64,000 bases of DNA, taken from the NCBI GenBank assembly GCA_012845835.1, contig JABAKD010000021.1, positions 11,395,199 through 11,459,198 of the forward strand, given 5' to 3'. The DNA comes from Undaria pinnatifida. Taxonomy: Eukaryota > Sar > Phaeophyceae > Laminariales > Alariaceae. The notes beneath the pieces are model-generated. The model was given only the letters and a program-made list of their open reading frames with translations, searched no databases and was not told where the DNA came from. The translations under genes and the position numbers were made by a program. Below, piece after piece: positions 28,001-31,931 of this stretch (positions are counted from its first letter, which is position 1; each line of letters begins with the position of its first letter).

Positions 28001-30815
28001 AACTTGCATGGCATGTTCTCACTGGGTTTGGGCCAATGTACCCGAGGCAATCTGTCGTAGCTTTAAGTGAGTTATCAATTATCGACAAAACCACCACCGA
28101 GAGCGGCGATAAATCGTGAACCTCAATGAGTGGCGACCGGGGCAACAGCCGTGCTCACCGCTATACTGCGATGTAACAGCTCATACCATAGCGTACCACG
28201 GCTGTGGCGCTTCAAATAAAATAATGGCGGTCGCAAGCCCATGTTTTCCCACCAGCTCGATAAAAGCCAAGTGCCGCAACAAAGAAGAATCGAAATTATC
28301 GAAAACACAGAGGATAGTTCAAGACGTCGATGGTAGATGCATCGGTGTTCGGTTGGTGTCACTGACATTATATGACATCATCACAAAATGCATAATACAC
28401 TCTGTTGGGCTATTAAACCTGGATTAATGCATGTGGGCTCCCCGGGTGTTGTAACAAAGGTATACCCGTACCCAGGGTATTGTTCCACAATCTTACAGAA
28501 GTCACAGAAGTTCCGGATTGGGGTATGGGGATCTTACAGAACTTAGAGAAGTTCCGAGTACGGTACGGAAGCGTTACAAAACTCACAGAAGTTCCGGGTA
28601 TTGTGGCACGGGTGTACAGAACTCACATATGTTATAAAAATGATATACCCGTACCCCGGGTATTTGTGGCACTGGCGTACAGAACTTCCAGAAGTTCCGG
28701 GTACGGGCATGACTGTCGTGCATAACTTCCAGAAGTTCCGGGTACGGGTATGAATTTCCTACAGAACTTACAAAAGTTCTTTGTAGGGAAATACCCAGGG
28801 TGAATACCCCGGGTATGGTTTGTGCGTACCCTACAGAACTAGACCTTGGTAACTTCGTTATTTCACGAAGCGACAGGACGGTGCGGTACGACGGGTCAGA
28901 TTTTGACGACGGGACGTGGCGGTAAGTTTCAACGCTGGATGATTTTGTCAACGGGACGGGACGACACGGATCGACGGGGTCAATTTAATGACGGTTTCTC
29001 CTCGCGGTCACGTCCCGCCGCTGCCGTCAATGCTATCCCGTCAACATACCGTGGGCAGCGTTGGTTTTTAGGGAGTTCATACATACAGCGGCGTTTATCT
29101 TTTTCAAGTGCACAAAACGTCTTAGTTGCCCCTTTTCAAGATCGTTGCCTTATTTCGCACGTAAGGCACGTAAAGCACGAAACAGCGTCTGTCAAGTCTC
29201 TGCGTTAAATGTTCTTCCAAGTAATGTTTTAGCGGACAGCACGCATAACCCACCAGATACGACAGGTCCTTCCCTGCTGGATCGGCGACCAACATGAAGA
29301 GGGATGATGTGATGCTGCTGTCGACGAGATATGGTTGAGGGGTTCAAATGCGAGCACTACCGAGCACGTGGCACTGCTTGCTGTTATTTTTGACAGAGAG
29401 GGCTATGCGATACAACTGGCCGTAGTACCGGGGTCTGGCCGAACAACGGACAGCAGCAAAACGGAGGCACTAAAAATGCCACTGGAAGTATGATATGTAC
29501 CAGGTACCAGAGGACACCGTACTGCACCGGGCTGCCGTTCTTATGTATGGCACTCATATTACGAGTATGATACGTCGTAGTGGCTTGGTTCCTCTTCCTC
29601 CGTGACCAAGTTCTTGCCATGCACCGTACGGTCCATGCCGTATCATATGAGTATCATCTGATACGATACCACAACAACCAGCACGGCTGTGGTGTTGGTA
29701 CGTATGACAGGATTCGTACGAAATAATCACTCACCTTTGGTTTATTTAGGGCGAGCTGACGGCGGACAAGGCCCTGCCTCGCGTCTGCCTCAGTGAGAGG
29801 ACTCCGACTGAGAGCCGCAAGGGTAAAACATTTTCTTAGAATACTTCAAACACGCCAGCTGTGAGTTCGGTTTAGTGGTCGATGCTCAAACTTTGCACCC
29901 TGCGTGATATAAGCATGTACGTCGGCCTGAGAAGCTTAGCTGCCTACTAAGTATAAGGGCATGACAGCGGGACACACCGTGTATCCGTGACAAAACCTCC
30001 ATGCAGCATCAACCCTCGCGATTCCCGGCGTCGAAGTAAGAAGAGGCGCCGCCCCCAAACTCGGCAAGCAGGGAACGTCGATATACGTTTTTCCTTCATT
30101 GTCCGGCATGGGGAAATCAACCAAAGCGCTTTTCAACAGGCCAGTGATTCCAGCAGTGGTCCCTCTATAGCGCCGGTTGAATAGTGCGGGTTTCCCGCTG
30201 TAGTGCCTGTGAAGTTGCTGGCGCAGACCTAAACAACTATGAGTACCTGGTAGTAGTAGTAACAGCAGTACGCGCTGTAGCGCCGGTTGCTGCTATAATA
30301 CTGGCCTTTTCCGGGCACGTCCCGGTACTATAGACTAGATAGAAGGACCACTACTGCATGTATGTCTGTGAGGAAAGAGGTAGGTATCAGGTGTTTGGCT
30401 GCTAGGCAAAGTGTGGGCTCTGCCCTCAATGATCCAGGAGCGGTAAAACGACTTCTGCCAATGGGCTTGTTACACAGTCAGGGTGTCAAGCAATACGTAC
30501 GCAAAGCCTGGTCGGCAGCAGTTCGTGCAAGTGGACCACACGAGGCGAAATAAATCAGTGATTCGTACTTGTACCTAGTGTGCAAACGCAGCCAATGACA
30601 CACAAATTGAACAAACAACTTGGACGGGGCGCACCCATTCGTCACGGAAAGAAAAAGGCATGGTATCATAGGTGCACACACAAACTCACGATGAGGTATC
30701 GATGCCAGACGTTGATGACGTTGAGCGCTGTCAGGACGGTGAGGGCGTAGTACGCTCGAGGAGGGAGCCGTGCTTGCGGAGCGCTCGTATCCGGCGTGCT
30801 ACGAACCCCACCCAT
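1230..30815 (-). CDS. Spinster-like major facilitator superfamily transporter (5' part; 3' end outside window)
   Basis: Six exons join into an MFS membrane transporter: 30690-30815, 15228-15311, 13884-13958, 12725-12840, 8548-8722 and 1230-2608, all with GT donors and AG acceptors. Seen: TM1 with the Spinster-type end ...NVWHRYLI, then a Cys/acidic loop, TM2 followed by AGRLTDTLNRR (MFS motif A position, between TM2 and TM3), TM4-5 with RVFLGIGEAFNAPACYALI, the TM6 start GWRNTAF, a loop of about 390 residues, and the TM7 start NRVVLVLFAASSARM. Family knowledge: Spinster proteins move small organic molecules or lipids across endomembranes or the plasma membrane by proton- or gradient-coupled transport; the substrate here cannot be read. 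Phases fit at every join except exon 4 to exon 6, where a short TM3 exon (entering phase 2, leaving phase 0) must lie within 8723-12724 and was not found. The remaining C-terminal helices lie left of base 1. Oddities: introns of 15 kb and 6 kb, and the giant loop. Confidence 0.82.
2609..2770. repeat. (AGT)n microsatellite beside the exon 7 splice acceptor
   Basis: On the plus strand AGT/GGT triplets run from about 2630 to 2760. On the gene strand this is an ACT/ACC-rich tract directly upstream of the CCCTCAG acceptor, so it stands where the polypyrimidine tract would be. Confidence 0.8.
3195..3395. repeat. Dispersed repeat D, copy 1 of 3
   Basis: GTTGAGCTCCTCAAGCGTGG, TTCCCGAGGTGAGATATTGA and AGAATCTGCTGC recur in the same order at 17355-17690 and, in part, at 48780-48985. 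Confidence 0.6.
3470..3738. mobile_element. M-family MITE, degenerate copy
   Basis: The left part has a GTGCGCACCATTTTTTT-like end and the motif GCAACCCGATGGAC. The right part has CGTCATTCAGAAAACG and ends in AGTAGCACGCGTC. It is internally diverged from M1/M2. Confidence 0.55.
3820..4092. mobile_element. M-family MITE, degenerate copy
   Basis: It is colinear with the copy just upstream (TTTTCCGAGGCTC, TTGCCTTCTGAG, AACCCGATGAATAGACCCAC) and ends near GGCATGCGTCC. The two copies lie about 80 bp apart in the same orientation. Confidence 0.5.
4592..4864. mobile_element. M-family MITE, copy M2
   Basis: About 273 bp, with the same TIRs and internal motifs as M1 (ATGGCCTAGGCACACAACG, CGATTTTGGGTTAAGGAG, TATACCTCTATCGTAG). 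Its single TTAA at 4797-4800 is the empty reference site for the P insertions at 11727 and 61279. Confidence 0.75.
4866..5735. other. Intron sequence, nothing recognised
   Basis: Between the M2 MITE and the first SINE. It contains a duplicated CTATCGAAAGTATTTCGG/ GACTACTAGAAGTC-like pair at 4920-4960. No splice-bounded coding segment or named element seen. Confidence 0.5.
5738..6055 (+). mobile_element. tRNA-derived SINE, near full length
   Basis: A tRNA-like head with an A-box-like GTGGCGTATCAGG at about 5748 and a B-box-like GAGTTCGAATCC at about 5794 suggests RNA polymerase III transcription. The body has GACTTGCGGAAAGCGCGAG, TCGATGAAAAATCGACGAGC (a short hairpin), AGGGACGACACCTGTG and GGCTTGTCCAGAAGCTGGAA. 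The 3' end is A-rich. Confidence 0.78.
6060..7115. other. Intron sequence, nothing recognised
   Basis: Transporter intron between the SINE and the dispersed repeat at 7120. An open minus-strand frame at 6087-6659 has mixed composition and no motif or splice support. Nothing else recognised. Confidence 0.45.
7120..7260. repeat. Dispersed repeat, copy 1 of 3
   Basis: GGGGTCGCCGATCTCAATCC, CGGTGGGAGTATCACGCAC and AGTTTCGACTAAAT match 22797-22930 (GGAGTCGCCGACCTATATCC, GATCGGAGTATCACACAC). A shorter relative lies at 44800-44885. Confidence 0.6.
7500..8275. other. Strand-asymmetric A/C-rich tract
   Basis: For about 700 bp the plus strand is dominated by A and C (AACACCAACACAACGCACAAC and similar), ending in a run of about 16 C at 8263. 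There is no regular period. It lies in a transporter intron, so the transcript strand is G/U-rich. Frames on both strands are compositional artefacts. Confidence 0.75.
8295..8510 (-). repeat. Dispersed repeat related to R, copy near MFS exon 6
   Basis: GGTGGCCACAGACGGCGAAAC, GGAGGTGTCTCTATTAGGAG, CGTCTCGAAAGGGATGCG and GGCTAAGGCAAGC form the reverse of 17100-17320. It ends about 40 bp from exon 6 (8548). Confidence 0.7.
8548..8722 (-). CDS. MFS transporter exon 6 (TM4-TM5)
   Basis: Acceptor GGTCAG|GTATCT and donor GCTCG|GTGAGT enclose 175 bp. It encodes RVFLGIGEAFNAPACYALI, then YFPHSRRATANGIYSTGTY and LGSAISSL, the classic Spinster TM4-TM5 segment. It leaves phase 1, matching exon 7 exactly (G + GC = Gly of GWRNTAF). 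Numbered 6 because a TM3 exon is missing before it. Confidence 0.82.
8990..9130. repeat. 77-bp tandem duplication
   Basis: AAGGATACGGCCAAAAAATG..TTAAATATTGACAAATGA occurs at about 8998-9052 and again at about 9075-9128 with few changes. Confidence 0.8.
9520..9680. repeat. Tandem duplication with CCGTCAAGG motifs
   Basis: TATGAAGCGGTCCTTGACGG and CCCGTCGAGG/CCCGTCAAGG with TTGTTAGA..TAATATACTG occur twice, about 75 bp apart. A related, partly inverted block lies at 61855-61985 (CGTCAACCGACATCTTCG against CGAAGATGTCGGTGGACGG). Confidence 0.68.
9780..10035. repeat. TCTG microsatellite and T/G/C-rich simple sequence
   Basis: About a dozen GTCT units at 9980-10030 are preceded by TCTCGTCTCGTCTG and a twice-used CATCTGGTGGG motif. 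Confidence 0.85.
10200..10510 (+). repeat. Dispersed repeat R, copy 1
   Basis: GTGTACTCTGTTTGTGCATG, CCATAGACCCTCGCATCCC, CGCCGTGAGGTGTTCGGCG, GGGTGAACTGCATCCTTCC, GGTGTGGCCCA. The same order recurs at 12245-12540 and, inverted, at 44998-45262. No coding capacity. Confidence 0.7.
10711..10905. repeat. About 50-bp tandem repeat with alternating unit types
   Basis: GTTTTACAGCGTCGTTGCC or GTTTTACAGCGTCGGCGCC, followed by CAACC.A.GCCAAC and CACATACAAT, occurs four times. Units 1/3 and 2/4 are most alike, so the higher-order period is about 100 bp. Confidence 0.78.
11003..11158 (+). mobile_element. P-family MITE, two tandem copies
   Basis: TTAACCCCTTCACAACTGGA opens the first copy. A second partial copy (TCTGGAAACCCGTTTTGGGG, GGAGTTAGTAAAG, GGGGCTCTAAA) follows directly, with no TTAA between them. 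Confidence 0.7.
11669..11890. mobile_element. M-family MITE split by a nested P element
   Basis: M-type sequence (CCTAGGTATACAGC, GCGACGATTTTTGGATTAA) stops at the TTAA at 11727. It resumes after the TTAA at 11819 with GGAGCCTTCCCCGTCATTGAG and ends near ACACGCGT. The intervening bases are a P element. Confidence 0.7.
11727..11822 (+). mobile_element. P-family MITE nested in an M element, TTAA duplicated
   Basis: Bounded by TTAA at 11727-11730 and 11819-11822. The body has GTACTGGAAACCC, TTTAGTATAGGGAGGG and GGGGGCTCTGAGGGGG. The flanks join to give the uninterrupted M sequence seen at 496-506 and 4794-4806. Confidence 0.8.
12245..12540 (+). repeat. Dispersed repeat R, copy 2
   Basis: ATAGCCGTAGTGGTATGACC, CGCCCGTGAGGTGTCCGGCG, GGGCGAACTGCATCCTACTG, AGGCGTGGCCAC, colinear with copy 1. 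It is preceded by a homopolymer G run and by 40-60 bp repeats (ACTTGTATGCAGCAGCCTG three times, 12020-12200). Confidence 0.7.
12725..12840 (-). CDS. MFS transporter exon 4 (TM2 and motif A)
   Basis: Acceptor CCTCAG|GAC and donor AGGAG|GTGAGG enclose 116 bp. It encodes DNTQYGILAGVGF, a hydrophobic helix, then AGRLTDTLNRR. This is the best conserved piece of the MFS signature in the gene; it leaves phase 2. Confidence 0.8.
12888..13222 (+). mobile_element. P2-family elements, head-to-tail array of four
   Basis: Four units of about 80 bp, each reading CCATTTAGCACCGCA..CCCAACA, GGGACAAA.CACTTGGAGTTA and AGGAGTTGGAAA, are separated by GGGTCAAC or GGGTTGACCC junctions. The outer ends are TTAA at 12888-12891 and 13219-13222. 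P2 shares the ACTTGGAGTTAG core and the TTAA termini with P. Confidence 0.75.
13219..13725 (-). mobile_element. P (reverse) plus M-end composite, tandemly duplicated
   Basis: Two blocks, about 13219-13440 and 13495-13725, share the same order: reverse P sequence (AATTTCAAGTAACTTGTCCCC, CGGGTTTCCAGT), then GGTCGACGA, ACAC and TTTGTCGTCCCC, then the M right end (CCCGTCATC..GAAATTCGTTT, ACGGTACTATACCTCTAT). The first block begins at the TTAA that closes the P2 array. Confidence 0.65.
13884..13958 (-). CDS. MFS transporter exon 3 (extramembrane loop)
   Basis: 25 codons, KTSSASEEECLSCRNSYNTE and on to FYNLK, with donor CTAAAG|GTGAGA, phase 0. It continues the Cys-rich TM1-TM2 loop with two more cysteines. 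The acceptor could alternatively be three bases downstream (GGGAGAAG|ACT). Confidence 0.62.
14468..14506 (+). mobile_element. Poly(A)-tailed retroelement, minimal 3' end
   Basis: Only CATCCGCCGGAGGAT and an A-rich tail (AAAAAATAAAATAAAAAAAA) remain. It abuts the GGGTC element starting at about 14523. Confidence 0.5.
14523..14712. mobile_element. GGGTC-rich element with inverted ends, copy 1
   Basis: Left end GCAGGGCTTTTCACGGGTC and right end GACCCGTGAAAAGTCCCG form an imperfect inverted repeat. The interior is scattered GGGTC/GACCC words, including CATCGCGGGTCGAG. It is non-coding. Confidence 0.62.
14938..15027 (+). mobile_element. P-family MITE
   Basis: A 90-bp copy bounded by TTAA at 14938 and 15024, with CCCTTTTACAACTAGAAACC at the left and GGGGGCTCTAAAGGGG at the right as imperfect inverted ends. 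Confidence 0.82.
15228..15311 (-). CDS. MFS transporter exon 2 (Cys/acidic extramembrane loop)
   Basis: 28 codons with donor GAGGAG|GTAAGG and proposed acceptor GCGGCAG|TACAAC, phase 0 on both sides. The segment has four cysteines (CDVC ... LC) and ends in EEE. It has no counterpart in the short TM1-TM2 loop of typical Spinster proteins, so this loop is expanded. The acceptor has a poor pyrimidine tract and is less certain than the donor. Confidence 0.65.
15480..17040. other. Intron sequence with short simple repeats
   Basis: CAGTCCAGTCCAGTCC words at 15406-15440 and 15543-15560 with a repeated AACCGATTC.GG context; A-rich and G-rich runs at 15670-15845. Otherwise unidentified sequence in the 15-kb transporter intron. 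Confidence 0.5.
17045..17320 (+). repeat. Dispersed repeat related to R, plus GGGGGGCATGTTAA triplication
   Basis: Three GGGGGGCATGTTAA units (17055-17097) lead into GGCGTACTCATTTGGTGC, CGCATCCCTTTCGAGACGG, CTCCTAATAGAGACGCCTCC and CGTCTGTGGCCACCACC, the inverse of 8295-8510. Confidence 0.7.
17355..17690. repeat. Dispersed repeat D, copy 2 of 3
   Basis: AAGCTCAAGCGTGCAACTAT, GGGTGAGGTATTGAGC, TTACGAGCTCAGAAA and AGAATCTGCTGCG. Confidence 0.6.
17830..18590. repeat. About 155-bp tandem repeat, five units
   Basis: Each unit has CAAGTG.AAAATTGTGTG.GTG, TTGACCA..GAA, GA..TATCAG..GTCGACCAATGA, AGTGG.GAGCTCTACTGCAAGC and AGCA.CACAAGCAGC. Units start at about 17835, 17985, 18136, 18297 and 18450. 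The minus strand is open in overlapping frames purely because of the repeat. Confidence 0.82.
18640..18785. repeat. Dispersed repeat shared with 39925-40035
   Basis: GTGCGATTCCCTAGTCGCGC, CAAGCGATTTTGATTTTGAC, CGCCTTGTACCGAGATACCG. The partner reads GTAATTCCCCGGTCGCGCCG, AGCGATTTCGACCGCC, GGGATACCGCC. The GTGCGATTCCC word is B-box-like, so this may be another tRNA-related SINE. Confidence 0.5.
19139..19228 (+). mobile_element. P-family MITE
   Basis: A 90-bp copy bounded by TTAA on both sides, nearly identical to the copies at 14938 and 41292 (ACTTGGATTTAGTATAGGG, GGTTCGGGGGCTCCAAAGGGG). It lies just after a short direct repeat, AATTATTCCAGA..GTT. Confidence 0.82.
19925..20920. repeat. About 85-bp tandem repeat split by a SINE-like insert
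   Basis: Units GGCTCGCTTTGGCGAG.AGGCAGTTTTCGG..GTTATGCG.TGGTGGGACCTAAA.CAC occur at about 19930-20215 and 20600-20920. Between them sits unrelated sequence with a degenerate SINE body (ATCCGGGGTCACTCA at 20303) and the tRNA-like head at 20497-20615. Confidence 0.7.
20497..20615 (-). mobile_element. Second tRNA-like SINE head with internally duplicated A box
   Basis: On the minus strand, GTGGTCTAGAGGTTACC (A-box-like) occurs twice because a segment of about 40 bp (ATTAGTAGTAGCATTCGAGG..) is tandemly duplicated. It is followed by GGGGTGCGAATCCCACCTGG (B-box-like). The spacing in the single-copy form fits a tRNA-like promoter. Not called a tRNA: no acceptor-stem pairing is visible. Confidence 0.5.
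20930..21215 (-). mobile_element. tRNA-derived SINE, diverged copy
   Basis: Reverse, diverged: ACCTTCTGGACAACCCGTGG, TCACAGGTGTCTTCCC, GCGCTTTCCGCTAGTCAACT, and a B-box-like ATGATTCAAACCCGCCC. The A box is not clear. Confidence 0.55.
21255..21745. repeat. Repeats built on GTGGTCCCTCTATAGTGCCGG
   Basis: GTAGTGGTCCCTCTGTAGTG, GTGGTTCCTCTTTAGTGCCG, GGTGGTCCCTCCATAGTGCC, and reverse forms such as GCACTATAGAGGGAAATACC. The same word starts an element at 30151. Confidence 0.55.
21755..21914 (+). mobile_element. P2-family MITE, two tandem copies
   Basis: TTAACCCATTTAGCACCGAAG starts the first copy. The second begins at AAATTCAGCACCGCACTCC and closes with AAAATGGGTCAA. Both carry ACTTGGAGTTAG or CGCGGAGTTAGG. 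Confidence 0.7.
22050..22610. repeat. 28-bp tandem repeat GATAGGAGGGGCGTTTACCCAAGAAAAC and variants
   Basis: Units such as ATAGGAGGGGCGTTTACCCA repeat about 15-20 times. Units near 22200-22380 are almost identical, and the edges decay into variants with longer G runs (up to about 20 G). There are no spacers. Confidence 0.88.
22797..22930. repeat. Dispersed repeat, copy 2 of 3
   Basis: Colinear with 7120-7260. It also shares CTTGCAAAGATGAGT with 44845-44860. Confidence 0.6.
22931..23864. other. Intron sequence, nothing recognised
   Basis: Two neighbouring variants of AAGGCGTTAACTAAACCG and AAGGTGTTGACTAAACCG (about 23129-23175). No coding segment recognised. Confidence 0.45.
23865..24026 (+). 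mobile_element. Poly(A)-tailed retroelement ending CATCCGCCGGAGGAT
   Basis: GGGACCCGAAGGGTGCGCCA, GCGAAAGCAACTGAGTTAAA, GGAAGTGTGGTGAGC, TTTATTTTTCCCCATCCGCC, then GGAGGATG and a run of about 25 A. A variable 5' end and fixed poly(A) 3' end are typical of target-primed reverse transcription (LINE, or SINE mobilised by one). No reverse transcriptase frame is present. Confidence 0.68.
24165..24333 (-). mobile_element. tRNA-derived SINE, 5'-truncated copy
   Basis: Reverse copy with the T-rich end, CTACTTTCCAGCTTCTGGAC, CCGTGGTCACAGGTGTCGTC and TCGTCGATTTTTCATCGAGT. The tRNA-like head is absent. It lies about 140 bp from a poly(A) retroelement copy. Confidence 0.68.
24477..24556 (-). mobile_element. 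P2-family MITE
   Basis: Reverse copy: TTAAAACCCATTTCCAACTC, AATTCCAAGTGTTTTGTTCCC, GGGAGTGCGGTGCTAA. Confidence 0.68.
24560..27470. other. Intron sequence, mostly unidentified
   Basis: Apart from the P element at 25423 there is a local duplication around 26205-26280 (AGCGATATAAAAGGTCTATC and GGTGATACAAAAGGTTTATC). No splice-bounded conserved coding segment was found. Confidence 0.45.
25423..25498 (-). mobile_element. P-family MITE, diverged
   Basis: Reverse copy: TTAACCCCTTTAGAG, CCCTTCCCTATACTAATTCC, then CTTTCCAGTTGTAAAGGCGTT. The middle is shortened. Confidence 0.6.
27640..28835. repeat. Two blocks of an AGAAGTTCCGGGTACGGGTAT repeat around a unique insert
   Basis: Blocks 27640-27950 and 28440-28835 are made of ACAGAACTTCCAGAAGTTCC and GGGTATTGTGGCACGGGCGT words at irregular spacing. 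They flank about 480 bp of non-repetitive sequence (27960-28435). Outside lie ACGGGACGGGACG-rich segments at 27475-27620 and 28870-29000. Confidence 0.75.
28836..30150. other. Intron sequence, ACGGGACGG-rich then unidentified
   Basis: ACGGGACG-type words to about 29000, then sequence with no recognised feature. CGCCAGCTGTGAGTTCGG at 29858 belongs to a small dispersed motif also seen at 8780, 33510 and 42870 (GACGTCAGC.GTGAGTTCGAC). Confidence 0.45.
30151..30362. mobile_element. MITE-like unit with CAGTAGTGGTCC-type inverted ends
   Basis: The left end CAGCAGTGGTCCCTCTATAG and right end CTATAG..GAAGGACCACTACTG are inverted relatives, with CGCCGGTT and GGCACGTCCCGG inside. It is about 212 bp and related to the repeats at 21.3-21.7 kb. 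Confidence 0.5.
30690..30815 (-). CDS. MFS transporter exon 1 (start codon, TM1)
   Basis: ATG at 30815-30813 opens a 42-codon exon. A Pro/Ser/Thr-rich head of about 19 residues is followed by helix AYYALTVLTALNVINV and the motif WHRYLI, matching the N(Y)xDRYLL end of TM1 in Spinster proteins. The donor is ATC|GTGAGT, phase 0. Chosen start: the first ATG in the open frame upstream of TM1. Confidence 0.8.
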
Positions 30816-31727
30816 TATTGCGGGTGTTTTTTCGCTCCCGTCTTTCCCTCTCGTGGTGGGAACTTCTCCAGGCTTGTCTCCTCACAGCATGCTACCTCGA
30901 TTTAACTTCAGCAAGACAGGACGACTCGATCTGGAGCCTCAGGCACAAGGTTTAGGTCGGGCGTGAGTATGTTTTCACATGTCCTGCACTCGTCCTCTAG
31001 CGTGATGCAAGAAAAAATGCGGAGGAATCGATACTCCGAAACGTTTTTGTACATAAAATGAGGCATGCCCGCATGAGGGGAAAGGGATACTTGCGGCAGT
31101 TTGGGGTGTAATTTTTGCCAATTTTTCATGCGACAAAGATACAGGGACGTTCGTGCGTGGCTCCTTTGTTTGCGCTTGGCACGTCTATGCGCGTTCTCAA
31201 AATCACCTCAATATAGTGCCACCGAAACCCAAGGACATTTCAACATTGTTTGAAGTGGATTACGCGGGAGTTGTAGAGAGATTTTCACGTACACTCAGCT
31301 TTCAAAAATCGTTTCATCGATTTTGGCATTTTTTCTGGGAGAAAAACGAGCAGAACCTGACAAAGCGCCCAAAAATAGCAATCGGTCTCCTGCCTCTCCG
31401 CTAAACACCAGACACAGAGCGTTGTTACTCCGAACACGTTTTTGCTTGCGTAGATCCTGGTCACTCTATCGAACGCAACTTCGAAGCCGCACACAGGCCA
31501 CTTCCACGGAGACCCTGCACCGCAACCCCACCCCGGTGCACCCCGCCGCAACCTATTCCGGAGCCGGGGGAAACCAAAGAGCTGCTGGAGATTATTGCAG
31601 TCTTGGACAATTTTATTCGTATAATTGGACAGCAGTACCAGAGCGGGAGCACCGGAATAAAACAGGAAAAAACAGGCAAAACAAAACAGGACGAGGCACG
31701 CGCGCGTGGCATCCCCGCAAACAAAAA
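30816..31727. promoter_or_regulatory. Shared intergenic region between divergent genes
   Basis: About 0.9 kb separates the MFS start codon (30815, minus) from the signal-peptide exon start (31728, plus), so both promoters and 5' UTRs should lie here. No TATA box or other named element was recognised. The final 100 bp before 31728 is A-rich (AAAACAGGAAAAAACAGG). Confidence 0.5.
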
Positions 31728-31931
31728 ATGACCGTCTCGGCCACGCGGAGGACGTGCGCAGCCGTCTGGTGCACGCTCTTCGTGGGTCTGTTGCTGGTAT
31801 CCTCGGCTGGTGGACTAGAACAGAACGACAATGATGACTCCAACAACCTGGGGCTCCTTACCGCTGCGTGCGCAGACAATTTCTGCCGTACAGGTGTGAG
31901 CGGCCTTGACCTGTGGCTTTCGCTGGAAGAG
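31728..31931 (+). CDS. Signal-peptide first exon
   Basis: ATG at 31728 in context AAAAAATGACC opens 68 codons. A basic n-region (TRRTCAAVW) and hydrophobic core CTLFVGLLLVSSAGG form a signal peptide with likely cleavage after SAGG. An acidic Asn/Asp stretch (EQNDNDDSNN) and a Cys-containing segment (AACADNFCRTG) follow, then WLSLEE|GTGAGT, a strong donor in phase 0. Confidence 0.7.
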
